Source: Niameybacter massiliensis | GTDB lineage: Bacteria > Bacillota > Clostridia > Lachnospirales > Cellulosilyticaceae | Length of the DNA stretch: 64,000 nt | Reading direction: 5' to 3' | NCBI RefSeq assembly: GCF_001282685.1 | Contig: NZ_LN875035.1 | Span: forward strand, 2,280,001 to 2,344,000 | Shown: positions 51,178 to 60,645 of the stretch, one piece after another | Position numbering within the stretch: position 1 is the stretch's first letter | Layout: each line of letters opens with the position of its first letter | The notes under the pieces: generated by a model | What the model saw: only the letters and a program-made list of their open reading frames with translations | What the model was told of the DNA's origin: nothing | The model's database searches: none | Program-made: the position numbers and the translations under genes

Positions 51178-51649
51178 TCACTTTCCTTTCAATCCCTCTT
51201 TTCACTTTTGTAATCCATTCATCTTTTTCACTTACTGGCTTTACCAAAATGGTCTTAAGGTTAGCACGATTCCCTCCAAACACATCTGTAAAGATTTGAT
51301 CCCCTACAATAACTGCTTGATTAGAGGTTAAATGCATCAGTTCTAAAGCGCGTTTGAAGCTTTTTGTACTTGGCTTACCTGATTTATGAATAGCAAATAC
51401 TTTTAGACCTTTGTTGAAACGTACAACACGATCTTCTGTATTATTAGACGCAAGACAAATTTGAAATCCTTCACTTTTAAGGCGTTCAAAGAAACTTATA
51501 ATTTCATCTGTTGGATCTAATACATCATAAGGAACAAGTGTATTGTCTATATCAAAAATAATGCCTTTTATGCCTTCTTGTTTTAAGGCTACTGTATCAA
51601 TCTCATTGATTGAATTTAAATAGAGATTTGGATAAAGTCGTTTTATCAT
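51149..51649 (-). CDS. YqeG family HAD-type phosphatase
   Basis: A 166-residue HAD hydrolase. The nucleophile motif is FDIDNTLVPYD (about 33-43), LASNNTEDRV is motif II, KPSTKSFKRAL holds the motif III lysine, and VGDQIFTDVFGGNRA the motif IV aspartates. YqeG proteins are related to mitochondrial PGP phosphatase, so a phospholipid phosphatase role is possible. In Firmicutes yqeG often lies near aroE (yqeH-aroE region), which matches. It overlaps aroE by about 29 bases. Confidence 0.92.
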   Translation of the reverse strand: MIKRLYPNLYLNSINEIDTVALKQEGIKGIIFDIDNTLVPYDVLDPTDEIISFFERLKSEGFQICLASNNTEDRVVRFNKGLKVFAIHKSGKPSTKSFKRALELMHLTSNQAVIVGDQIFTDVFGGNRANLKTILVKPVSEKDEWITKVKRGIERKVIAHYEKHNR

Positions 51650-51754
51650 TTGTTTCTTCCTTTCTAGTTCCTAAAATAGTCTTACGTATAGTATACCCCA
51701 TTCTTCTTTCGACGCAACACTTCTTGCCACTCTTATTTTGAATTTCAAAATTCT

Positions 51755-52552
51755 TTAATTTACAACAGACATCATTTGATAATCCTCTAATTGCAATGCA
51801 TACGCCAGCTCATCTTGTGAATTCTCCTGTTCTAAATGATTTTCTACTAACTTTAATCTTACATAAACTTGTTGTTTACTTAGGACTCCCTTGGCTTCAT
51901 GCACTAATTGCGTTGTTACACCTATTTCATAAAGTGGTCGGCTTATCATTTCTGTTTTTAATGCGTCTATCTTTGTTGCTTGTACTTGAATAGAATCACC
52001 CTTTTGTAGTGTTTCTTCTATCTTTGCAATATGTTTTTTCACCTCGTCATAACGTACTAACTGATCTTTTGAAGGATTAGTGGCAAAGTGTACATTACCT
52101 GTATATTTTTTACACTTAACCTTCATAAGTGCCTCTGTTTGCATATAAGGCATATGCACTTCCAGACTTTCTTCTACCAAATGAGTACTATATAAATAAC
52201 CATCACCTGAGTCTTTGTGAAAGAAGGTTTGTGTTGTTAAAAGATAAGCTTGTGCAGCACTTAATATCTTAAAAGCTTCCTTATTAACAGCTACATCTTC
52301 AGAATATAAATTGTGATATTGATTATACAATGCCCCTTGTAGTTGCTCGAACATGCGACTGACCTCCATTTGTTCTTGCATGGCCTTATTTTCTGTCATC
52401 AGCTTAACAGATGAAGTTTCTTTCCAAATAGCATGATACGCGGAGGTAAAGGTTTGACATTTAAGTAAGCCTGCAATAATCAAGAGACTTAGAGACATCA
52501 TAAGTAATGTGATACTTAATACATAGCCCTTTTCTGATTTATTGGTAGGCAA
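51755..52552 (-). CDS. PilX-like pilus assembly protein
   Basis: About 265 residues from TTG 52552 (MPTNKSEKGYVLSITLLMMS); AGGAG lies seven to eight bases before that TTG. ATGs upstream (52567, 52585, 52627) overlap the preceding gene more and have poorer sites. The hydrophobic N-terminal helix resembles PilX/prepilin-like proteins, with KG before a tyrosine rather than phenylalanine and no E5. The body is helical, with coiled-coil-like stretches. It ends the second PilM-N-O-pilin-X module, in the same position as the 390-residue PilX-like protein in the first module. Its function is inferred from position. Confidence 0.7.
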   Translation of the reverse strand: MPTNKSEKGYVLSITLLMMSLSLLIIAGLLKCQTFTSAYHAIWKETSSVKLMTENKAMQEQMEVSRMFEQLQGALYNQYHNLYSEDVAVNKEAFKILSAAQAYLLTTQTFFHKDSGDGYLYSTHLVEESLEVHMPYMQTEALMKVKCKKYTGNVHFATNPSKDQLVRYDEVKKHIAKIEETLQKGDSIQVQATKIDALKTEMISRPLYEIGVTTQLVHEAKGVLSKQQVYVRLKLVENHLEQENSQDELAYALQLEDYQMMSVVN

Positions 52553-53099
52553 TGAAATACTCCTCATGTGCTTTATCCCTTTCATTATTTTTATAAGATA
52601 CAATACCAACAAGCCAATGTGCTTCATCTATATAGGTTACCCCCAGTTCACTTCCCACATTTAACCCTGACTTTTGCTTAGGTGTTTTTAATACAATACT
52701 CCCATTATCTATTGCCTCACTTACTCCCCTCCAGTCAAACCGTTCCTCTGTTGAACACTTGATAGCACCTTCTAGCTCAATTTCTTCTACTGTATGTTCA
52801 CTTTGTGTAAATGGAATCCATACAAAACTATAGGTGTAGTCATTCATTGCCTGTGTCCTTTGACTTAAGTATGCTGTCAATGTTGCTTGTGTAATCTCTT
52901 TCCTTTTATTTCTCTCATTCCATACATACTGTATCATCTCTTGCCCATATTTAATGGCTTCTTGTTGCCTTGTTTCACGTATTTGTATCTTTTTTGTACA
53001 TATGAAAGTCCCCATTAAGATTTCTATCACAATCATCCCTATCATAAAACTGACAAGTACTTCTACAAAACTAAAGCCCTCGTTCCCCTTTTTCTTCAA
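52539..53099 (-). CDS. Minor prepilin (type IV pilin-like)
   Basis: A 186-residue minor pilin. The leader MKKKGNEG precedes FSFVEVLVSFMIGMIVIEIL, with Glu at +5, the class III signal for PilD. The C-terminal region is globular (IPFTQSEHTVEEIELEG and EAHWLVGIVSYK). It starts three bases after the PilO-like gene and overlaps the PilX-like gene, within the second module. Confidence 0.88.
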   Translation of the reverse strand: MKKKGNEGFSFVEVLVSFMIGMIVIEILMGTFICTKKIQIRETRQQEAIKYGQEMIQYVWNERNKRKEITQATLTAYLSQRTQAMNDYTYSFVWIPFTQSEHTVEEIELEGAIKCSTEERFDWRGVSEAIDNGSIVLKTPKQKSGLNVGSELGVTYIDEAHWLVGIVSYKNNERDKAHEEYFIAYQ

Positions 53100-53102
53100 T
53101 TG

Positions 53103-53675
53103 CTATACTTCCTCCTTACACCTTGTTACCACTTCTAGCATCATCTGTATGTCCACTTGACCATTTTCTCCTGTACGCCATTCAAGTTTAGAAATCCTTG
53201 TACCTCCCCAAGACCTTATCACATCATAGATCATTTGTTTTGCTGTTGCACTACTGGTTGTATAGGTAAGATTATAGGTTGAATAATAAAAAGGTATCAT
53301 TTGATCTGTTTTATTAAAGCTGACTTGCAAATTAGAAATAGGGTACGGTTCTATCTTATTTTTCAACTGCTCTAACCCAACATAATCACCTTCATAATAA
53401 GGAAAGAGTTGTTCAAATCCCTTTATTCGCTCTTCAAGATTATCTTTCTGTTCCTGCCACTGGCCTTGATCTGCTTGATAGGCTTCTAAGTCTTGCTTTT
53501 CCATCAGTAATTGACCTTTTATATCAGTAAGTTGTTTTCTTTCTCTTAAATAACTAGGAAATGTAAAACTTCCATAGATACTCATCATACCTACTAATAA
53601 AATGAGTAATACTTGTAAAGTAGATAGTCTTCTCATTTCATCTTTTATTCCTTTAAATAGCTGAATCATCTTCAT
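53103..53675 (-). CDS. PilO-like pilus alignment protein
   Basis: A 190-residue protein with an N-terminal cytoplasmic stretch, one transmembrane helix (about 20-38, LQVLLILLVGMMSIYGSF), a coiled coil (about 40-80) and a C-terminal ferredoxin-like domain. This layout matches PilO of the type IV pilus inner-membrane alignment complex. It overlaps the PilN-like gene by 23 bases. Sequence similarity with the other PilO (62181) is not obvious by eye, so the two copies look divergent. Confidence 0.72.
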   Translation of the reverse strand: MKMIQLFKGIKDEMRRLSTLQVLLILLVGMMSIYGSFTFPSYLRERKQLTDIKGQLLMEKQDLEAYQADQGQWQEQKDNLEERIKGFEQLFPYYEGDYVGLEQLKNKIEPYPISNLQVSFNKTDQMIPFYYSTYNLTYTTSSATAKQMIYDVIRSWGGTRISKLEWRTGENGQVDIQMMLEVVTRCKEEV

Positions 53676-54201
53676 TTTCTCCCTCTAATGATAATCTTAA
53701 TGAGAAACACCATATTTTATCTTTAGGCTCAATTTGTAATACAATTTGATTTTCTCCATACTTTTGCTTGAGTAGCTTTTCATATTCAATAAGTACTTTA
53801 AGCTCTGAATGGTTACCTATCACATGCCAAACCTTGGTTTCACTCTCAAATGCGATTTCCACTATATTTGAAAAACTAAGTGGAGGCATTAATAAATCAC
53901 CTAGAATACCTTTAAATATTTCTTTCTCACGTTGCATGTAACTATACTGTTCATCTAATACGTTGGCTTCTTTTTCTATTTGTTCCGTTTCAAATTGCAA
54001 CTTGTCTCTTTCTTCCATCAATCTAAAAACTTCTGCTTTTTGAATACGCTCAATATCTTGTTCTAAAGCTAGAATTTCAAGAGGCATTAAACATGTTGCA
54101 CTAATGCCTATAAATCCCATTAAAGTACAACATGCCAGACTATATCCTAGCCATTGCTTATACCTTTGATTCTTTTGATATACTGGAGGAATTAGATTCA
54201 T
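53653..54201 (-). CDS. PilN-like pilus assembly protein
   Basis: A 182-residue protein. The start MNLIPPVYQKNQRYKQWL resembles the PilN N-terminal N-L-L-P motif that binds PilM. A transmembrane helix follows (about 19-38), then a coiled coil and a small alpha/beta domain. It overlaps the PilM-like gene by four bases and the PilO-like gene by 23, so the three are translationally coupled. Confidence 0.75.
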   Translation of the reverse strand: MNLIPPVYQKNQRYKQWLGYSLACCTLMGFIGISATCLMPLEILALEQDIERIQKAEVFRLMEERDKLQFETEQIEKEANVLDEQYSYMQREKEIFKGILGDLLMPPLSFSNIVEIAFESETKVWHVIGNHSELKVLIEYEKLLKQKYGENQIVLQIEPKDKIWCFSLRLSLEGENEDDSAI

Positions 54202-55106
54202 CTATTACGCCTCCTCATTTGATGCATATACTGAAACAAACTGATTATACCGCTATAATTTGTTTCATTACTTGGATCCATTTCAAGACTTACAATCTCT
54301 ATTTCTAGATATTCTTTTAACTCTTGTTCCAATGCTTCATTTGTCCCTACTAGCCCCAATAAATAAAGTTGTTCTACCTGTAATTGGTTATGATTCACGC
54401 CATAGAAACTCACTAACTTATTGAGTTCAAAGCCTAACTCTTGGTCAGGATGTTTAGGTATAACTTGTACAAATGTACAGACATTGTCTTGATAAAAACC
54501 TACATACCAACTCAGCTTCTTTTCTAAAACAATCATATAATGGTTAGGATGTCCTTTTAATAGTGTATAGGTTGGTAAAGTATCCATAATTGTTGTGACA
54601 CATTGAGGTGTACAATGTAAATGCTCTAGTAACTGATAAGGCGCCAATACCTTCTCCTTTTTACATGCCATAATACAATATGGTACACTTTCTTTTGGTT
54701 CTAATCTTTTATCTTTCTTCTTATTTCTTATTAATTGAATTCCGGTAAAAGTATAAGTACTCCTGTCTTCGTGTGCCCATCCTTCTACTTGTGTTGGTAA
54801 ATACGTTTCCATATGTTTTTCCATAAAAATAGGCATTTGTATTTCTCTCCTCCATACTTCTCTAGGATGAATACATATGCCTGTCTCATTAGGTCTCGCT
54901 TTTGTCTGTTTCATAAATGCTCTTAGCTTGCTCTCTAAGAATGTTCCGTCATCATTCTGTCTCTCTTCTTCAGTATCTAGTAAGTGTATGCATGTACTCG
55001 CAAGAATCTTAATGTGCTTCTTGTGCCACTTGGCATATAGAATGAGAATTTGATCCTCCTCAATTTCTAGTCCTAAATACTTAAACACTTTATTCTCCCT
55101 TCTCAT
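54198..55106 (-). CDS. PilM-like protein, divergent
   Basis: A 302-residue soluble protein in the place expected for PilM, the actin-like cytoplasmic ATPase that binds PilN. The start FKYLGLEIEEDQILILYAKW resembles the opening strands of PilM (G-x-E-I/D), and VVTTIMDTLPTYTLL and YMIVLEKKLSWYVGFY could be the later strands. The phosphate-binding loops are not clear, so nucleotide binding is uncertain. The assignment rests largely on synteny with PilN- and PilO-like genes. Confidence 0.6.
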   Translation of the reverse strand: MRRENKVFKYLGLEIEEDQILILYAKWHKKHIKILASTCIHLLDTEEERQNDDGTFLESKLRAFMKQTKARPNETGICIHPREVWRREIQMPIFMEKHMETYLPTQVEGWAHEDRSTYTFTGIQLIRNKKKDKRLEPKESVPYCIMACKKEKVLAPYQLLEHLHCTPQCVTTIMDTLPTYTLLKGHPNHYMIVLEKKLSWYVGFYQDNVCTFVQVIPKHPDQELGFELNKLVSFYGVNHNQLQVEQLYLLGLVGTNEALEQELKEYLEIEIVSLEMDPSNETNYSGIISLFQYMHQMRRRNR

Positions 55107-55189
55107 ACGTTCTTATTCAATGTTCTCTTTTATATCCTTCTTCAACGCTCTAATTATTCCTTACACTTTCACTTGATTATTAAGTATAC

Positions 55190-55738
55190 TTACTTATAAA
55201 CCAAACTAAGAAGTATTTCCTCCGTCAAAGAAGTCCCTATCTTTCCAACTAAAGTACAGGTTATAAAAAGCCATTGTTCCCTCTGTACAATAGCTATATT
55301 CTGAATATTCTCCATTAGAGTTTGCCCACCATACGTCATTTTAAACAGCTGTTTATTATTTTTTTGATATTTTAGCCATTTTATTTCGTGTCTCTCTAAT
55401 TTTTCCTCAAAAATCATAGACTTTAAGACTTTCTCTTCATCAATTATATCGTCTCTTTCTGTAGAAAAAATTATCCTATCCTCTTGATCGTATACTGTCA
55501 ACTTCTTAGCTTGGTCAAACTGCTCTTCTACAAAAAGTCTAATACGATTCATCTCACGTCTTAAGTTATTTTCCTCTTGAATCTTCTGATTCATCATTAT
55601 GCCTCTACCCGTTAAATCTAAAATACAACAAAAAAAGAGGCTACTGACTGCAAGTGCCAGTATAACCTCTATTAATGTCATTCCCTTGTTGCCTCGTATT
55701 CCTTGGCTCTTCTTTACATCCATAATTCTAAATACCAT
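55190..55738 (-). CDS. Minor prepilin
   Basis: A 182-residue pilin-like protein. A leader ending RGNKG precedes MTLIEVILALAVSSLFFCCI with Glu at +5. The globular part includes FVEEQFDQAKKLTVYDQEDR. The start may be the ATG at 55723 (MDVKKSQGIRGNKG) instead of 55738; neither has a strong ribosome binding site. It overlaps the end of the prepilin peptidase gene and heads the second PilM-N-O module. Confidence 0.85.
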   Translation of the reverse strand: MVFRIMDVKKSQGIRGNKGMTLIEVILALAVSSLFFCCILDLTGRGIMMNQKIQEENNLRREMNRIRLFVEEQFDQAKKLTVYDQEDRIIFSTERDDIIDEEKVLKSMIFEEKLERHEIKWLKYQKNNKQLFKMTYGGQTLMENIQNIAIVQREQWLFITCTLVGKIGTSLTEEILLSLVYK

Positions 55739-56484
55739 CCGATCAACTGCTCTCCATAAAATAAACTAATCAGTGCACCAATACTTAAAAAAGGACCAAA
55801 GGGAAATTCTAGACTTTCCTTATGCTTCATATAAAGTACTAACCCATAAATAGATCCTACTATAGAACCAATCAGTAAGGTTAAAAAGACTAAGGAAGGC
55901 GATGTGAATAGACCGATCATTCCTAGATACCTTACATCCCCATAACCCATCCCTTCCTTCTTCATAGCCCATATAGCTATGTAGAAAACTAGAGCAACAA
56001 TACCATATCCCAATGCGCCACCTGCCAAACTCTTAATAAGAATAGAGACATCATGATGCAAGAAGCTTAATGCACTTTTCCCAAGTATTGCCACAATACT
56101 TCCAAAAATAATCACTCCCGTTGGCAAAATCATATAACGCCAGTCAATTAAGGTAAGAACGATGACCACAGATATAAAAATACAAGCTAATACGGCTTCA
56201 ATGGTAAAGCCAAAATGATAAAAACTATAAACCCAACCTAATCCATTGAGCAATTCAATACAAGCATATTGAGGACTAATCTTCTCTCCACAATAACGGC
56301 ACTTACCTCTAAGGCATATGTAACTTAATACTGGTATCAAATCTAACGCACCTAGTCGATGCTTGCAATGTTGACAATGGGATGGTGGGTAATTAATGCT
56401 TTCGCCTAATGGGATACGGTAGATGCAGACATTTAGGAAACTGCCAATGATAAGGCCTATCACAAAAATTAACATTAAATACAT
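55714..56484 (-). CDS. pilD: Prepilin peptidase/N-methyltransferase
   Basis: A 256-residue polytopic aspartic protease that cleaves class III leaders and N-methylates the new N-terminus. GSFLNVCIYRIP near the start and the zinc-type cysteine pairs CQHC...CRYCGEK (about 37-66) define the methyltransferase domain. The catalytic aspartates are in TLIDWRYMILP (about 121-131) and KKEGMGYGDVRYL (about 171-183). About eight membrane helices are visible. It serves all prepilins encoded in this locus. Confidence 0.95.
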   Translation of the reverse strand: MYLMLIFVIGLIIGSFLNVCIYRIPLGESINYPPSHCQHCKHRLGALDLIPVLSYICLRGKCRYCGEKISPQYACIELLNGLGWVYSFYHFGFTIEAVLACIFISVVIVLTLIDWRYMILPTGVIIFGSIVAILGKSALSFLHHDVSILIKSLAGGALGYGIVALVFYIAIWAMKKEGMGYGDVRYLGMIGLFTSPSLVFLTLLIGSIVGSIYGLVLYMKHKESLEFPFGPFLSIGALISLFYGEQLIGWYLELWM

Positions 56485-56564
56485 TTAAGTTTACCTCCTA
56501 CTTTATTATACTTTAAAAAAACTTTCTCCCCTTCCACACTATATTTCTTATATGAGCTCTTTCA

Positions 56565-56609
56565 TATAAAAAAGCTTCAAAACATATCTCCCATACGCCT
56601 TGAAGCTCT
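56565..56609 (-). terminator. Terminator downstream of the major pilin gene
   Basis: AGCTTCAA pairs with TTGAAGCT across a 19-nt loop, followed by a U-run on the minus strand, about 100 bases after the pilin stop. Confidence 0.75.
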
Positions 56610-56705
56610 TTCATTAATTTTATTCTAACTTTCTATACAAAATAAATTATAAATAAATGATGATATTTATAAATATTTTTTTAAACATAATATCTTAAAT
56701 ATTAC

Positions 56706-57179
56706 TTATTTATTTGGATATATACCTATATCCTTGTTTGATGTACTTGCACTGGTAACAGTAGTGCCTGTCTTTGCATATGTCACTCTACTTAATTTAG
56801 GTGTAGTGTCAGGAGTGGTAATCTCTACCTTTATTGTTGCACTTTTTTCATATCCTTCTTTTCCCAACATTTTAATAACTTCTTTTGAAAATGCTGTATC
56901 TGGCGTTGCTGTTGTTGGTACTGCCCCTGTATCGGTCATTGTAATTTTAATTTCCTTATCCTCAGATGTTAATTTTGAAAACTTGGGATCTAATAGCAGT
57001 GCCTCGACGCCTCTACCGGCACCTGCTGCTGCTGCATTCATATTTGATTCATGTGCTCTGTCCACAAATCCTAATAAAGCCGGTACCATCATTGCAGCAA
57101 GTACACCAATGATTGCTATAACAACAATCATTTCAACTAATGTAAAACCCTTTTTGTTCTTCTTCAAACTTTTCTTCAT
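56706..57179 (-). CDS. pilA: Major type IV pilin (PilA-like)
   Basis: About 157 residues from ATG 57179; GGGGGAG lies upstream, while ATG 57215 has no site. The leader MKKSLKKNKKG is cleaved before FTLVEMIVVIAIIGVLAAMM with Glu at +5. The globular domain is Ala/Thr-rich with a Thr-rich C-terminal part (GAVPTTATPDTAFSKEV and TYAKTGTTVTSASTSNK) and no cysteines. A strong promoter at 57234-57262 and a downstream terminator make it a separately transcribed, probably highly expressed unit, as expected for the main subunit. Confidence 0.92.
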   Translation of the reverse strand: MKKSLKKNKKGFTLVEMIVVIAIIGVLAAMMVPALLGFVDRAHESNMNAAAAGAGRGVEALLLDPKFSKLTSEDKEIKITMTDTGAVPTTATPDTAFSKEVIKMLGKEGYEKSATIKVEITTPDTTPKLSRVTYAKTGTTVTSASTSNKDIGIYPNK

Positions 57180-57233
57180 TCGAATCTCCCCCTTTGATTT
57201 GATGTTATAAAACAATATGTTTTATTTATACTT

Positions 57234-57262
57234 ATCATACAACTTTTAACGGAATATTTCAA
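57234..57262 (-). promoter_or_regulatory. Promoter of the major pilin gene
   Basis: TTGAAA (57262-57257), 17-bp spacer, TATGAT (57239-57234), giving a leader of about 50 bases. Confidence 0.7.
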
Positions 57263-57282
57263 CTATTTTTTTAATTTTGTTT

Positions 57283-58344
57283 TTACAAATATCTTTTTAA
57301 ATCTTCAAGATTAATACAGCTATTCACAGCTTCTTGTAAGACAATGACGCCTTGCTTAACCAATGAGGCTAAATGTGCATCTAGTGTTTGCATTCCTAGC
57401 TTAGCATTAGTCTGAATGGCCGAATTAATCTGGTGCACTTTCTCATCTCGAATCATGTTACGTATGGCATCATTGACGACCATAATTTCCATTGCTAAAG
57501 CACGCCCTTTGGCATCTGCACGCAATACTAAGTTCTGTGTAATAACACCTTCTAGTACATTGGATAACTGAATACGTATTTGGCGTTGTTGCTCTGGTGG
57601 AAACACATCAATCATACGATCTACTGTGCTGGCTGCCCCTTTCGTATGAAGGGTAGAAAAAACTAAATGACCTGTCTCTGCTGCTGTAATAGCCGCTTGA
57701 ATGGTTTCAAGATCACGCATCTCTCCTACTAAAATAACATCTGGATCCTCACGCATAGCAGAACGAAGTGCTCTTGAGAAACTACTTGTATCATCTCCCA
57801 CTTCTCTTTGATTAATAATACAATTCCCATGTTTATAAAGATACTCAATAGGGTCTTCTATTGTAATCACATGGGCATGTCTTGTTTTATTAACAAAGTC
57901 AATCATGGAGGCAAGTGTTGTAGATTTACCACTTCCTGTTGGCCCCGTTACCAAAATAAGCCCTCTTGGTTTAGCTGCTAATTCCTTTAGAACAAGTGGC
58001 AAGCCTAGTTCATCCATAGTAGGTATACGATTAACAAGTAACCTTATAGCTAAGCAATAACTATTCCTTTGTTTAAAAGCATTTACACGAAATCTTCCGA
58101 TTCCTTCTAAGATAAAAGAAAAGTCTACATCCCCTTCCTTTTCTAAAGTTTTTGCCCTCTCCTCATTTACAATAGAATACACCAAACTTTTTGCTACTTC
58201 CTGGCTCACTCTAGGATAATCTCCTAAGGTTAATACACTGCCATTTACACGTATCATAGGCGGTATCCCTACGGTCAAATGTAAGTCTGAAGCACCTTTC
58301 ATGGCAGCCTCTCTCAATATATCTTCAACTGTATAACTTAGCAT
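57283..58344 (-). CDS. pilT: Type IV pilus retraction ATPase PilT
   Basis: A hexameric ATPase that powers pilus retraction and twitching. From ATG 58344 (GGGGGAAG at good spacing) it has about 353 residues. GASDLHLTVGIPPMIRVNG, then ILVTGPTGSGKSTTLASMID (Walker A), the Asp box ITIEDPIEYLY, the Walker B DPDVILVGEMRD, the His box TGHLVFSTLHT, and the PilT-specific AIRNMIRDEKVHQI are present. PilT confers retraction; many Clostridia carry it together with PilB. Confidence 0.96.
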   Translation of the reverse strand: MLSYTVEDILREAAMKGASDLHLTVGIPPMIRVNGSVLTLGDYPRVSQEVAKSLVYSIVNEERAKTLEKEGDVDFSFILEGIGRFRVNAFKQRNSYCLAIRLLVNRIPTMDELGLPLVLKELAAKPRGLILVTGPTGSGKSTTLASMIDFVNKTRHAHVITIEDPIEYLYKHGNCIINQREVGDDTSSFSRALRSAMREDPDVILVGEMRDLETIQAAITAAETGHLVFSTLHTKGAASTVDRMIDVFPPEQQRQIRIQLSNVLEGVITQNLVLRADAKGRALAMEIMVVNDAIRNMIRDEKVHQINSAIQTNAKLGMQTLDAHLASLVKQGVIVLQEAVNSCINLEDLKRYL

Positions 58345-58354
58345 TGTCTTCCCC

Positions 58355-60046
58355 CTAATCAATACTATATGTAATCTTCACATACTCTTCTGGTGTCGTA
58401 ATTCCTTCTAAAACCAACTGTCTCATATTATCTTGAAGAAGCATTGTATCATGTGCTTGTGCATATTCACGTATCTCTTCTGCTTTAGCCCCTCTATTAA
58501 TCATGTGTTTAATCTCTGAGTTTACAACAATAATCTCATGCACTGCTGTTCTGCCTTTATAACCAGTAAAGTTACAATACTGGCATCCCTCACCCCGATA
58601 AAAAGTAACGGATTCTCCTAGCTTTAGAAGTTTCATTTCCTCCTGCGTACTTTCATGTGGCTTCTTGCAATATGGGCATACTTTTCTCGCTAGACGCTGT
58701 GCAATAACCCCTACTAATGCTGAGGATACCATATAAGGTTCAATTCCCATATCTACGAGACGTACAATAGTACTTGCAGCATCATTGGTATGCAGTGTAC
58801 TAAACACTAAATGCCCTGTAATTGCCGCACGAATCGCAATGGATGCTGTTTCAGCATCACGTATTTCTCCTAGCATAATCACATCTGGGTCTTGGCGCAA
58901 AATGGATCTTAATCCACTTGCAAAGGTTAAACCTGCTTTGTTATTAATCTGTACTTGATTAATTCCTTCAAGCTTCTTTTCCACTGGATCTTCAAGGGTA
59001 ATAATATTATCTGTAGGTTTATTACGCTCACTTAATACGGCATATAAAGTTGTAGACTTACCACTTCCCGTTGGCCCTGTTACCAGAATAATTCCATTAG
59101 GACTTTTAACAATTTTATCAAACAAACTTTTATTATATGCTGTAAGACCAAGTTCTCTAACTGTTGCAACTGCGTTATCTTGAGTATTTAAAATTCTTAT
59201 AACTACCTTCTCACCATATGTTGTCGGCAATACTGAAACACGCACATCTATTTGATAGCCATTATGTATTAATTCAAAACGACCATCTTGTGGAGCCCTT
59301 TTCTCAGCAATGTTCATATTGGACATAATTTTAAGCCTTGTGACAATCGCATCATGAGCTGCACGATTGATTTTCATCTGTTCTTGCAATTCCCCATCTA
59401 TACGCATACGTACTCTAGTCATTTCACTCCCTGCTTCTATATGTATATCACTTGCCCCTAGCTTAACCCCTTGCTCGACAATAGAATTAACCATTTTAAC
59501 AACTGGCGCATTTTCAATAACTCCATTACTATCTACAGCAGCACCTACATTAATAATTTCTCTCGTATTAAACTCCTGTTGCAACTGCTTAGCTGCTACA
59601 AAGGCTTGTCTCCCACTATAGCAACGTTCTATAACATTATTAATGTCTTCCTTTGTACAAATAACCGCATTGATTTCTAATCGTGTCGCTAAACGTATTT
59701 CTTCTATGGCATAGAGATTGAGAGGGTCATTCATACCTATTGTTAATATACTTCCATTTTTTCCAATAGGTATAGCAAGATATTTTCTTGCTATTTTCTC
59801 ATCCAGTATATTCACGACCTCATTTTGAATGGGATAACTCTTTAAACTAATGAAAGGTACTCTTAGACGCTTAGAAAGAGATTGTGTTAATTGTTCTTCT
59901 GTAATATAGTTAAGATTTACTAAAAGGTCACCTATACGCTTATCTGGATAAGTCGTCTTCTGTATACGCAAGACATTTTGCAACTGTTCTTCTGTAATCA
60001 AACCTTCTTCTACAAGAATATCTCCTATTTTTAAGTTTTTTCTCAT
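58355..60046 (-). CDS. pilB: Type IV pilus extension ATPase PilB
   Basis: A 563-residue GspE/PilB-type ATPase for pilus assembly. N-terminal MshEN domains (about 1-150, with KIGDILVEEGLITEEQLQNV and RIGDLLVNLNYITEEQLTQS) resemble c-di-GMP binding N-terminal domains. The ATPase domain has VTGPTGSGKSTTLYAVLSE (Walker A), DPDVIMLGEIRD (Walker B), TGHLVFSTLHTND (His box), and a zinc motif CPYC...CQYCNF. AAGGAG precedes the ATG. c-di-GMP control is plausible from the duplicated MshEN repeats, but the key residues were not checked. Confidence 0.96.
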   Translation of the reverse strand: MRKNLKIGDILVEEGLITEEQLQNVLRIQKTTYPDKRIGDLLVNLNYITEEQLTQSLSKRLRVPFISLKSYPIQNEVVNILDEKIARKYLAIPIGKNGSILTIGMNDPLNLYAIEEIRLATRLEINAVICTKEDINNVIERCYSGRQAFVAAKQLQQEFNTREIINVGAAVDSNGVIENAPVVKMVNSIVEQGVKLGASDIHIEAGSEMTRVRMRIDGELQEQMKINRAAHDAIVTRLKIMSNMNIAEKRAPQDGRFELIHNGYQIDVRVSVLPTTYGEKVVIRILNTQDNAVATVRELGLTAYNKSLFDKIVKSPNGIILVTGPTGSGKSTTLYAVLSERNKPTDNIITLEDPVEKKLEGINQVQINNKAGLTFASGLRSILRQDPDVIMLGEIRDAETASIAIRAAITGHLVFSTLHTNDAASTIVRLVDMGIEPYMVSSALVGVIAQRLARKVCPYCKKPHESTQEEMKLLKLGESVTFYRGEGCQYCNFTGYKGRTAVHEIIVVNSEIKHMINRGAKAEEIREYAQAHDTMLLQDNMRQLVLEGITTPEEYVKITYSID

Positions 60047-60066
60047 TTTTTCTCCTTATACTTACC

Positions 60067-60627
60067 CTATGGCATAATATAATTAATTATATTTCCTTCT
60101 GTTCCATCAATTCTATCCCCTGTTCTAATTGCAGTATTAATATTTTCAAGCTTAATTTTATTAGGTCCAAGGACATGTATTTTTTCGCCCTCTTTTTTTA
60201 TTACTACTTCTACGCTTATCGTATTCACATCTACTTTTCTGTATTTTGTTTCGAGGGTCATTCTTTCCATATACTTCTTGTTAAAAATGACTTCTGCACT
60301 TCCTACTGCAGACTGATAATACTTAAGTTCCTCCCCTTCTACTATTAAAGTTAGTGCATCTTTATTTGTCGTCGCATCTCCTAATGTTGATTCTAACTTA
60401 GGAATCCGTATATCATCTATCAAGATTACATTCGCATACTTGACCTTATTCTCTATGTATTGAAATATATTGTTTGCAATCATTTTAGCATTTGCAGATT
60501 GCTCTGTTTTCGCTAGTATTTGGCTACTACTGTGGATTGTTCCAAAAACAGGCCCTATTATAATCCCTATAATCACTATCACAATAAGTACTTCTATTAA
60601 TGTCATGCCTTTTCTATTTATTATCAT
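60067..60627 (-). CDS. Minor prepilin (PulG/PilW-like)
   Basis: A 186-residue pilin-like protein. A very short leader MIINRKG precedes MTLIEVLIVIVIIGIIIGPV with Glu at +5. The body includes SSSQILAKTEQSANAKMIAN and beta-rich strands. GGAGGGAG lies just before the ATG. It sits between pilB and the 390-residue PilX-like gene and likely forms part of the pilus tip complex. Confidence 0.88.
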   Translation of the reverse strand: MIINRKGMTLIEVLIVIVIIGIIIGPVFGTIHSSSQILAKTEQSANAKMIANNIFQYIENKVKYANVILIDDIRIPKLESTLGDATTNKDALTLIVEGEELKYYQSAVGSAEVIFNKKYMERMTLETKYRKVDVNTISVEVVIKKEGEKIHVLGPNKIKLENINTAIRTGDRIDGTEGNIINYIMP

Positions 60628-60645
60628 TCTCTCCCTCCAGACTAT

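Noticed and set aside
56734-57210. A 158-codon plus-strand frame opposite the pilin gene
   Set aside because: It is the antisense shadow of the major pilin gene; its composition mirrors the pilin codons and it has no RBS.
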